Shown here piece after piece: positions 23,701 through 35,700 of a stretch of 64,000 nt of DNA. Source of the stretch: Phaseolus vulgaris (taxonomy: Eukaryota; Streptophyta; Magnoliopsida; Fabales; Fabaceae); assembly GCF_000499845.2 (NCBI RefSeq), contig NC_023753.2, forward strand, positions 22,165,932 through 22,229,931, in the 5' to 3' direction. The position numbers and the translations under genes are program-made. The notes beneath the pieces are model-generated. The model was not told where the DNA came from, did no database searches, and worked only from the letters and a program-made list of their open reading frames with translations. Positions within the stretch are counted from its first letter, which is position 1, and every line of letters begins with the position of its first letter.

Positions 23701-26700
23701 AGTATTTAAGGTGTCCTCAAGAGTCTCACTGGTATGAGTTCTTACCTCCGGTTCAGACAATTGAAGTTGTTGTTCGACCAGGACGGGTTCTTGTTGCCTT
23801 CGCTGATATTGTTTTCCAAAATATTTGTCTTCATTATTCTTCTCTGGTAATGATGTTGGTGCAGGGTCTTTGTCATCCTCCCTAAGAACGAAATCCTGCA
23901 ACAAAGGAAAAGGTGGCAACTCAAGGTCCTCAGCTTCTTGAATACTCTCCCCCTGAAGCTGAGAACTAGGAAAGAAAGACTCTGTTTCATGGAAGGTAAC
24001 ATCTTTGGAAATATAAACTTTACGACTTTGAGGATGATAACATTTGTACCCCTTTTTGTTGGGGGCATAACCGATGAAGACACATTTGATGGCACGAGGA
24101 TCTAACTTACCCCGATAAGGACTATGAACATGGACAAAGGCAGGACAACCAAAGACACGATTCTGAAGACTATTCAACATGGGAATAGAAGGATAGAATG
24201 TGGTCATAACCTGAATAGGAGTAACACCCTCTAGAACCCGAGAGGGTAATCTATTAATCAAATAAGTGGCAGTCAGGACTGCTTCCCCCCAGTAAGATCT
24301 AGGAACAGATGTTTGGAAAAGTAAAGCTCGAGTAACCTCAAGGAGATGACGATTTTTCCTTTCAGCAACCCCATTTTGTTGAGGAGTGTCCACACAGGTT
24401 AATTCATGAACAACTCCATTTTCCTCAAGGAACTTGGAAAGGTTTTGGTTCACATATCCTCTTCCATTGTCAGAACGCAATCTCTTAATTGGACTTTCAA
24501 ATTGTGTTTGAATCATTCTGTAAAACTTTACAAACAAGTGAAAAACTTCAGACTTATCTTTCATGAGGAATATCCAAGTAACCCGAGTACAATCATCAAT
24601 AAATGAAACAAACCATTTTGCACCCGAGATATTAGGAATAGGTGAAGGTCCCCATACATATGAATGAATAAGATCAAAAGGTTTAGAACTTTTATTACCA
24701 TTGGAAGGAAAAGTTGTCCGATGGTGTTTAGCAAACTGACAAACATCACAATGAAATGACTCAGCAGACACTTTTGTAAATAAAACAGGAAATAAGGACT
24801 TTAGGGTACTAAATGGAGGATGACCAAGACGTCTGTGTTGAAGCCATATCTGAGAGGATGACCAAGACTCACGACCTTGCTGAAGATTAGAAGTGTGTGC
24901 CTGTAGTCTAGCACCCTTTTTACTTTCTTCATGCTGTAAATAATATAACCCGCCCTGCTCTTTAGCAATTCCAATAGTCTTCCCCGTGGCAAGATCCTGA
25001 AAAACACAATGGGAAGGGAAAAATACCACTGCACAATTTAAATCTTGGGTAATCTTTTGAATAGACAAAAGGTTATTGGATAGTTTGGGAACATGAAACA
25101 CATTTTTTAAAGGAAATGAAGGTTGAAGGTTAATGTTACCACGACCATTAATGGGGGTAGTGGAACCATTAGCAATAATAATATATGGCTTACCGGATAA
25201 AGTAGTGTAGGATGAAAAAGAAGAGGAATGAGGTGTCATATGATCAGTAGCACCAGAGTCTATAATCCAGATATTTTCAGTACTAGAAGCATTAAAGGAT
25301 AAAAAACTAGAACTCTTACCACTCATAGTAAAGGAACAATAGCTAGATGGCTTACTAAGGGAGTCCATGAGAGTTCAAAACCAACTGAGTTTTTCAGATT
25401 GGCAAAATTTGATCTTGTTCACACACATAAAAAATCCGCCGGAAAAATTTTCCGGTGGCGGTTTCCGGTGGCCGGAGGCGGTTTCCGGCGAGCGGTGCAG
25501 TTTCCGGCGAGCGACGACAGTGGTGGTCGGTGGTGGTCAATGGCGGTGGCAGTAACGGTCAATGGTGCAAGGTGGTGGTGGTGGTCAATGGAGAAAGGAT
25601 AAGGAAAATAGAAAGTTGCAGCAATGAAGGCTGTCCAAAAAAAAATAAAAAATAAAAATTGCAGCAATGAAGGCTGTCAAGGAAAAAGATTTCAGCAATG
25701 AAGGCTGTCAAGGAAAATGATTACAGCAATGAAGGCTAAAAAACATTGCGGAAGCAGAGTCTCCTAGATCAAGAGCTCTGATACCAAGTGGAAAGAAATA
25801 GAAGAAATATATTATATTTCTGAGATATCTTACAAATGTGATTACAGTCTCTATTTATAGACTGTTTTACAACTTAATTAAAGAAAGAAATAATATGCAA
25901 TGAAAGCCAGAAATAATGAGTGTTTAAAGCTGTACAAATCAAATAAAATAAAATCACTAACAAATCTATCCTAATAAATATAAAATGGAATCTGCACTTA
26001 ATTATAACATAATTCTCTTGATTATGCAACACTAATGATATATTGAATTCATAAAATTTCCAGATCCAAAATTTGCTGGTTTAATTATGGGCACATTTGG
26101 ATCATGCTGAGGGATGGGCTAGCATTGTAAAATATATTCTCTTGTTGATTTTTTTTTCTTTCTGTTTCTTAAATTATTTGTCTGCTACTATATTTTATAT
26201 TAGCCTCTGATATTACAATTTTTAACTCTCTTTTCAACATTTCTTCTTCTCTGAAAAGTAATAACTTGGATACTCTGTCAGCAGCACCGACTCTAGCTGA
26301 TATTATATTCAGTCTATTTGCAACAAAAATGAAATGGCTCAATGCCGATATTTCATACGAGCCTACAGTTATCGGGTCGCCTCCTGTGGCTCATGCAATT
26401 TGTTTATTCCATTTTAGACATATATTATAAATGTAGTTATACTTGTATTTATTTCTCATCTTCTTTCTTTACTGTAATTAAACGTAGAAACTTGCAGTAA
26501 ATAGTTTATATCAATTTCCATTTAGTAAATAAAAATCAAACAGCTTACATTATTACTGTCAAGGTTACTCTCCATGCCCTCAATTGAGCTATTTCCCTTG
26601 CTCAAGTCCTATCAACTTTCCAATACTCTTTCTCAAATTCCATGTAAATACCATTCTCAAAATGATGGTGATTCAACATAAGATTATGTGACTAAAGAAC

Positions 26701-29700
26701 TCCAATTGAAGAAATTAATGAAACTGAATGATATATATTGAAAATATGATTGACGTGTGACTGAAATAATCTGTGCATTAGTAACTGCTGTGATGGAATT
26801 TGAAGTAACTGGGAACATACGGTTGAAGGATTCTGCAGGTGTACTTCATCTGAAGAGATTATCAAGTGCTGGTATCACGCATGTCCATCTATTACCATCA
26901 TTTCAATTTGCTGGCGTCGATGATCAAAAGGAGAACTGGAGATATGTAGGTAAAAATTATTATTTTAAAACCTCCTCCCTTCTGTAATGGGTTATATCTT
27001 GGTCGTTCATCTCCATACACTTTTTTTATAAATTTTGGTGGTAATATATTGAAAAAATATTAAAATAAATCTCATGATATTTACTGTCAGAGATTAAGCT
27101 ATGTTTCCCACCCTCTAGGTTTTCTTTTTCAGGGCCACTTCATGTTTTAATTACTTCCCTGTCATGTCGCATACTTGTTTTTTTGTCCATCTTTGCTAAT
27201 GATATTCATATCCTTGTTTTCGTCTGAAATGCTTGTCTTTCTTCTGTCTTGTATATTCTCCTATAGTGACTACATTTAGTATCCATTTGGTATGAAGCTT
27301 ATAAATAAGATATGTGGTAAAATATGAGCTCATGATTATATTGTTTGATTTAACTTATGTTTGCTGTCTAACACTAGCACTCTGATAGATAACTCAATCC
27401 TGGAAAGTTTGCCACCTGATTCTGATCAGCAACAAGCTCTCATCACAGCTATCCAAAACTTTGATGGGTACAATTGGGGGTAAGGTCCAAAATACCACGT
27501 GGATTGACAATTTAACATTTTTTATGTAATATATTTTTTTGGTAATGTGCTTATTTATAGTTTGTCTTCCAAAGGTACAACCCTGTTCTTTGGGGGGTTC
27601 CTAAAGGCAGTTATGCAAGTAATCCAAACGGTCCATACCGTACAATTGAGTTCCGAAAGATGGTTAAGGTTTGAATTCGTTGTTTTCTGACCTAATGTTA
27701 GATTCATAGATCCAATTTTCTATTCAGTTTATTTTTTTGTTATAATTTTCTATTTAATTTGTTAAATCATTTTTTTTTTCTGTCTCTTAGAATTTCTATG
27801 CTTTGCAGGCGCTTAACCATATTGGCCTCCGGGTTGTGTTGGATGTTGTCTACAATCATTTGCAAGGAAGTGGGCCTTTAGAAGAACATTCTGTGCTTGA
27901 TAAGGTCATGAATTATCATGAATGTTTCTGTGTTGACCTGTAGTTTTTGAGATATGGATAGATATTTGAGTATTTCTTCACTATTTTTGGTAAGCCAATC
28001 TACTTTTGTGGTGTGACACAAGGTATATTATATAGATTGTTCCAGGTTACTATTTAAGAAGGAATAGGGATGGATTCATTGAGAACAGTACTTGTATAAA
28101 TAACACTGCTAGTGAGCACTTTATGGTTGAGCGTTTGATTCTTGACGATCTTGTACACTGGGCACTCAATTACAAGGTGATTGTTTATATCATTCACTGG
28201 TGTTCACTTATTACCTCTTGGATTTTTATTCTTTTGAAACTTTTTCTGTTTATTGGATGTACCCTTTTGAATTCCATGTAACATTCACTGTTGTGAAATA
28301 TTAATTTTATGTAGAAACTACAGTTTTTCATAGTAGGAAAATTTTCTTCTCATGGCTGCTTTAAGGGAGTTGCTAGTATGATTTCTTGAGTTTAAGCATC
28401 TGCCATCATTTGTAGTTTTATTGTTCATTTTATAGGTTATCCTGAACCTAAGGATTTCTCATCTCCTCATCCTTAATTGTACTTTTCTAACAAAAGGAAA
28501 AATGCTTTATGAGTAGATTGCTTATAATATGACCCTAAGATGCTTTTCCTTTTTCAGATTGATGGGTTCAGATTTGACCTCATGGGCCATATAATGAAGA
28601 GAACTATGGTATGTATTATAACAATTTGGCATCTTACAATGTGACTTAATTTCAAAACATGTTATCAAAATGAGTGCAAGGTATGGATAGGCAGCAAATA
28701 AGCTAATAAATCTCTTTGTATTGTCGTTTCACTTTTTTGATCATGGAAAAGTGTAAAATTGCATGGTATGTGTAGCGTGTAAGTGAGATATAACTTCAGA
28801 ATATATGCTGCATAAGAGTTGAATAGTAAATTATAGGGATGACAAACAGAATATAAAATAATGTCTAGCTATCATGATTTTGGATTATGTGTATGAGTGA
28901 AAAGCTAATAAAAGATGAATCTGACATCATATCACAAATAAACAATTGAAGTATTGTTTTCATGATATGGATACAGGTGAAAGCAAAAACTGCTCTGCAT
29001 AGTTTAACAAAAGAAAAGGACGGAGTTGATGGTTCAAGTATCTACATGTACTTGTTCCCCAATGTTGGTTTTTATGAATTAGATTTGTTCATGAATTTCT
29101 TTGTTATCTTCATTCCTCTGCTTTCACTCATTTGGATGTTCAGATGTTGTACTTTAGCCTCATATTCTTTCTTTAACACTCTCTTCATTTTAATTGAAAA
29201 AAGATATGGTGAGGGATGGGACTTTGGTGAAGTTGCCAAAAATGGACGTGGGATAAATGCTTCTCAATTCAATCTCCCTGGAACACAGATTGGGAGGTAA
29301 GACTTGTCTATTTTCACCATGTTTTTGTTGGTGTCGGTTAGTATTCTTTCAATATTTTTACAATGCTCAAGATAGGACTTCTGATTTGGATTGCCTTTTT
29401 GGTTACAAAACAAGTTAATCTAAAATGCAATTATTCATTTAAATTCACATGATATGGTTCTCATATATATTAATTTTAAGAATTGGCCACATTGCCTAAA
29501 ATTATGACTTTAATAAATACCCAAAATTATTTGTACAAAGTATTTTATTTGATTAGTTGAGTTGGAATGCAATATTCAGCTTTAATGATCGAATTCGTGA
29601 TGCCATACTTGGTGGATCTCCATTTGGCCACCCTCTTCAACAGGGTTTTGTGACTGGGCTACTCTTGCAGGTATTGTCATTCCTTCTTTGATCACTTATT

Positions 29701-32700
29701 TCTTTCTATATAGCTGGATCTTTGACCTTCAACCCTTAGATTTGTATGGTTATATCTGTCTTCCTTCCTAATTTTTCTGGTGTTATTGGGTAGAATTTAG
29801 GAGCGGTAATGTATTATTAGAATATGGGATATAAAATAACTTACCCTGCGTTAGTTTTGTATTAAAATTAGAAACTACCTTGATGACATTTATTCATAGA
29901 AAATAACTGCTGACAGTTATATGTCTTAGGGTTATTTGAAAGTAGGGTGTGTAAGTGTAATTAGGGAGCAGGTATCGTTCTTGCAATTTGTGGACAGAGA
30001 ATACTCTCTATATGAAACTCTTCAGGGGATAGTTAGTACATTGCTGTGTTGTATGTGATTTCTGTGTTTAGCATTATATTTGATGGGTTTACCAATTGGT
30101 GTTGAGTGTTGGAATTCATCCTCTATATGCAGCCTAATGGGCATGACCATGGAACAGAAGCAAATGCGAAATCCATGCTTGATACATCAATGGATCACAT
30201 CCAGGTCTGCTTCAGTGGCTTTATCGACTTTTGTCTTTATCTAGATGTCTTATTTTTAAGTTTAAAATGTTGGGACATACTATGTGAATTGTAAATATTG
30301 TGGTGCCTGCTGACAAATTTGAATGGGAACATCCACGATTGCACTTCATGTAAATTTTGCTGTTTCAAGTTTGATAAACGCATGTCCTTATTTATTTTTT
30401 TTGTTTCATCTTTTGGATGGTTTTGTAGTTTTTAAGTCAATAACTGGCATTATGAACAAGAGAGACAGTTAGGAAATTGAACATAAAATGATGACGTTCT
30501 GCACTGAAAGCCATGTTCTCCATGTTTTTAATATTAATTCTAGGAAGCACCAACACGGAAAATGACACTGACACAGCCACAACATGCTTTCAATACGTTT
30601 ATGACATTCTTCTCTAGTGTCTGAATTAATTTTTTTGTAGTTCTGACACAGTCAACAACATCGAGCCAACACCCATTCTTGGCTAGACATCAATCTGACA
30701 CTCCCACTATAAAAATAATTAAAAAAAATCAATTTATATTATAAATAATAATAAAAAATTACTTAAGTTGATGTCTCAACAACATTTTGTGAGGTTCATT
30801 ATTATTATAGGACTTTTTAAAACTTTGGGTTTAGATTTGATTTAACCTTACAAAATCAAACTTGTAAAGTAAGAATTACCCTTCATCTTCAGTTTGGTCA
30901 TATCCTTAATCGATGCAAGATATACAACTATCTTTTCCTCACATTCATTAGACATCTTAAATGTGAAATTTGCAAAACTGAATATTTGTGGGTGGTCCAA
31001 ATGGTATGATGGATTCAACAACAATCATTATGATAAGTCTAACTAAACCCTACAAAATCTATGGTATATTTTAGAAATTAATCGTGTTGGATTCAGTGTT
31101 TTATAGAATATTACAAAGATATGTGAAGTTTCTTTCTCATTTTTTTAACTTCAAAAGAATTATAACTTATCTATTATTTTACTTTCCTGTAAATTCAACT
31201 GGAAGATGGTTTCTTGGTAATGACAGCCACAAGGTTTGGTTTTATCATATGGACAAGTTGCATGTGCTCTTGATCAAAACACGACTCTTGAGCCTATATA
31301 ATTAATAATTTACTCACTTTCTCTTTGTTAATGCAATACAGAAAATAGACACCCGGATAAGGCATTATTGTTTGGTAGAGTGCCCAATGTTCTATGTTTC
31401 TAGTATGTTCTGTTGTCATATTGAGATGATTTGAGTATTACTATGCATTTATACACACCATATAACTTATAAGTCATTGATGTTCTTTTTTGTTTTCTAG
31501 ATTGGAATGGCTGCAAACTTGCAGGATTTTGTGCTAACCAATTGTGAAGGGGAAGAGGTATTCAAATTGATCAATTTTCTGTTTACTGAAGTTAAAATTG
31601 TACTATCTGCATGTTGTTTGTGCAATTATCACTGTGGCTCTATTTCTTTTTTGGAATTGGATATTGCACAAGGAATTGTTAGATAATACTGAAATTCTGA
31701 TTTAATTCTTTCCTTGTTCTTTGGATGTATGATCTCTGTTTTCTTTTTTAGAAAAAAAAAATGAAAGTATTGAAAAATGAGATATATAAATCATTTGTTA
31801 TTTTTTATTCTGAGGTAAAAGAGTGATTGTTGTGAAATTAGCTTGATAGTTGATAGATTTGTGGTTGTGGTGATATTTTTAGCGATAGAGAAGGCAATGG
31901 TGGCAGTAGTTGGTTGCCCTAATGATGGTAATATAATGATGACGGAGACTGAATAGCAACAGCAACAACAGCGGTGGTTATAATATTGTGAAGGGTGACA
32001 ATGATATGTGGTGGTGGAAGCTTTGATGACAATGGCAGTACAAGATTAGTGTAAATGGTTCTTGTAGTATCAGACTCAGGTGTCTGGAGTTGTTGCATCA
32101 CTTGCATTGCATGTTGGTTGAAGAGTGCAATTTATTCTTGCTTCATGGGTTTTATTTTGATACTAGCAAGGACTGGCACTTTTTACGAGCATTTTATTAA
32201 TTTAGTGGATAAAATTTTAAATATAAATTAAAAGAAAATATATTTATAAGAAATATTTAGATTGTAAGGGAAATGTTATAGTTAAGTCAAATAAATAAGC
32301 AAGAAAAAATAAGTAGCTCAAGTTTAGCTAAAAAAAAGAATTTTTTTCAAAATATGTAAAAGAATTAATTTGAGAGTATAAATGGGAATTTTAACTGAAA
32401 AGAAAATTTTCCAAGTAATTCTTTTGGGAAAAAGGTCATCAGATGTAAAAAAGCAATTTAGCACAAAATGAAATTATTTTGTGAATTTTAAAAATTATAA
32501 TAGTGTGATGAAACATGTCTTGAGGACAAAAATGGTATGATAGGAGACATATCTTATGTAAGGACTCTTTTATTATATATGAGTGGATTGTTCTATGTTT
32601 CTCCACTGAATGCTGACCATGCTAGTATAATTAAAAGATATTTTACCTGTTGTGAGATAATTCTTCATACAAGAAATCTTTCTAATAACTTCATTTTGAT

Positions 32701-35700
32701 GGTGTCAGGTAAAAGGGTCAGAAATATTAACTTATGATGGGACACCTGTTGCATATGCCTCATGCCCCATAGAGACTGTAAGATTATTGTTATATATCCC
32801 TCAACTGTTCTTCTCTTATATCTAAAACATGTTCTGTATTTTGAGAAACATTGTGCATTTAAATTATTAGTATTGAACATCACTTTCAACTATGTGAAGG
32901 GAATGGCAGACTTTTTTTCTTTTTAGTGAGAGATTATCTCATTGGCATCTGTTTTGCAGATCAATTATGTTTCTGCTCATGACAATGAAACCCTATTTGA
33001 CATTGTGAGCTTAAAGGTATCATAAATATTCTCAAAATTCTCTGTTGCTTTTGCAAAAACAAATTTCATGGTCTCTGATACAAATTTTTTCCTTACTTTC
33101 AGACCCCAATGGACGTCACTGTAACTGAGAGATGTAGGATAAACCATTTGGCCACCAGTATAGTAGCATTATCACAGGTTAAAGAAATTAAATGGTTTTA
33201 TTCACTGTTAAAAACTCGAGATTTATTTATCTCTATTATTTTTGTTGATGCATATATATTCTGATCTTGGTCTATTTATTAGGTGCACCAAATAGGATAG
33301 AATAGAGTTAAACATATATGAAGGCACCAAGGTTAGAGGTGAAAATTTAGATTGGTGCCAACTTTGAATGAGAAGAAGAGATCACATAAATTAACAACTT
33401 CAATCATTTTCACCCGATGAGTTCATGTTGTCTCGGTAAACAAGTGCCTCAGTGATGTCATGGCAATTTTAACAAGAAACTGTCACAATATTTTGGTGAT
33501 GTTTTGACCTCCATAACTGAAACTGAATTTTTATCTCCTCAGAAGAGGACTTGCACACCATCAGTGTGTATTTGTGTGTAATTTTTTAAGAAATGTTAAC
33601 TCCAATTTTTCTTACACGTAGCTATGAAGCTCGGACACTCCTCTTAAATGGCGTGTCGGTATCCGATACGAGTATCCGTGATACCTGTAGGACACTCCTA
33701 TGACACCTGTAGGACACGTATCCGTGAAGTGTTCAATTCAAAAAGTATTTGTTAGATTTCTAACAATTCTAGTACGGTTCTAATACAATTTTAAAAAGGA
33801 AAAATACATTGATTTTATAAAAATTTAAACTTTATTGTATAAATTGTTATTATGATTATAAAAATAAGAAACAAATCCTTCTGAACCAGTCATGAAAAAC
33901 ATCTTTCTGCTCCAAAATATAATCTGGAACATACTTGTGCACATAAATCTTTATTGTCAATTTATATAATTCATAATTATATAATATATAGATTCGTGTC
34001 CCCGTGTCCGTGTCCGTCTCGTATCAGTGTCCGTGTCAGTGTCTGTGCTACATAGACATGTAGCAATAATTGTACTTTTGGTTTTATTCACTGTTAAACT
34101 AGATATTTGAGCTGGTGAATTTCGAAAAGTGGATCTTGCAGTCTCCTTGTTTTTATTAGCCAAACTGATTGCTTAGATTGTAACATGCAATTTTTTGTGA
34201 GTCTATTCAGCTGCTAAAGAATTTGTGTCCTTAGGGTATACCATTTTTTCATTCTGGAGATGAGATACTCCGCTCAAAATCACTGGACCGAGATTCATAC
34301 AATTCTGGTGATTGGTTCAACAGGTATTTTGTACATATAGTAACTAATGTTTCTCTTTGACTTGGCCATGCCAAAATTAGTATATGTCATCTACTTCATT
34401 ATAATGCTCTAGAAGTTATATTCATTCTAACAAACAATCCAGTTATTTTCCACTATTTAGTGGAACTTACTATGCGTTTGCTTTTGTGCACTCTCAATTC
34501 CAGACTTGACTTTACATACAATAGTAATAATTGGGGTGTTGGACTTCCTCCTCAGGAGAAAAATGAAAAGAACTGGCCACTGTAAGCATCAGAATATTTT
34601 ATTATTACCATTTATAAAAATTGTTACATTGGATCACCAATTTATCTAGCAGTATAATTATGACCTTTGGGTTATTGAATTTTTTATGTGCAGTAATCCT
34701 ATTGTTAATTTTCAGAATGAAACCAAGACTAGCAAACCCATCCTTCAGGCCTGAGAAGATTCACATTCTTGCTGCCGTGGACAATTTATTGAACCTGTTG
34801 CGTATAAGGTACTCTTCACCGCTTTTCCGCTTGAAGACAGAAAATGCTATCAAGGTCAGCCATTTTAAATTTCTGTTTTATGAAATTATTTCTTCTTTTA
34901 GTGTCTTGCAATAAAGTTCCTTGTCAGTGACTAATTATTTAACTATACTTTCATAAGAGTAAGTCATAAGTATTTTCGTTCTGTTTCTGGTTCTGTATTT
35001 TACCATTATTTTCAGCTCAGTCTTGTGTCTGACTATTTCCACCTTAAATAAAACTTTTTCCTCTAAAACCTGAACACATTTTGCCTCATACAATTCCAAA
35101 TATTCAGACCTCAAAGTTATCTATGATTACTTTGGTTATTTAACATGCCTAAAATTATTCAGACTCTTGAATGATACGATTATAAATCTGCTTCATTTTC
35201 CTTCCATAATGAAAGGAGTTACTACTCATTTACTTTGAAAAAAATGGCAGGTAAAAGAATATTCTATAATCATTAGTACTGGCATCGCCTTCATCATTAA
35301 TCTCACTTGTGGTTACTCGGGTTTTCACCTTGATATTTTAAAACCTTGCATATCTTTTGTCTCATGGATGAGTTGAGCCTGTGATTTCTTTTATTTAGAT
35401 AATAATTTGTACCTTTTTTTCAGTTTGCTTGTATCTTACAGATAAGAGATAAATCATGCATAAAACATTTAATGTTACAAGATCCTATATTTTTGGTACA
35501 CAAGAGCTAACATTTGATTTGTCATATCTGCAGCAACGAGTAAGCTTTCACAATACAGGACCTTCATGGGTTTGTGGAGTCATAGTGATGAGCATTGAAG
35601 ATGGTCACGACGGCTTTCCTGGGTTGTCTCAGCTGGATCCCATGTATGTTAAAAAGTCTTTTGTAATTTTTTCGTTTAAAGACTTACATCCATTAGTTTT

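Larger units (their letters stand above)
21765..26031 (-). mobile_element. Ty1-copia LTR retrotransposon lacking gag, in pullulanase intron 8
   Basis: A 4.27-kb element lies antisense to the host gene. The 5' LTR is 25789-26031 and the 3' LTR is 21765-22004 (minus-strand orientation, starting TGTTGCATAATC). They differ at about four of 240 aligned positions, so the insertion looks fairly young. A 12-base primer site matching the 3' end of initiator Met-tRNA (TGGTATCAGAGC) is at 25786-25775. A polypurine tract TTGAGGGGGAG directly precedes the 3' LTR and overlaps the stop codon of pol. Only about 400 bases separate primer site and pol, so the gag region is deleted. The outer edge of the 3' LTR lacks the last bases seen in the other LTR. 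CTAA occurs beside both ends (CCTAA on the left, CTAAT on the right) as a possible target-site remnant. Confidence 0.95.

Noticed and set aside
25367..25667. Several Gly/Val-rich or His/Pro-rich frames in the copia leader
   Set aside because: They arise from GGTGGT/GGCGG-rich repeats in an untranslated leader and show no gag motif.
25616..25738. Regularly repeated 17-base units, CRISPR-like at first sight
   Set aside because: Only four irregularly spaced units in a plant retrotransposon leader; no dyad and no cas genes.
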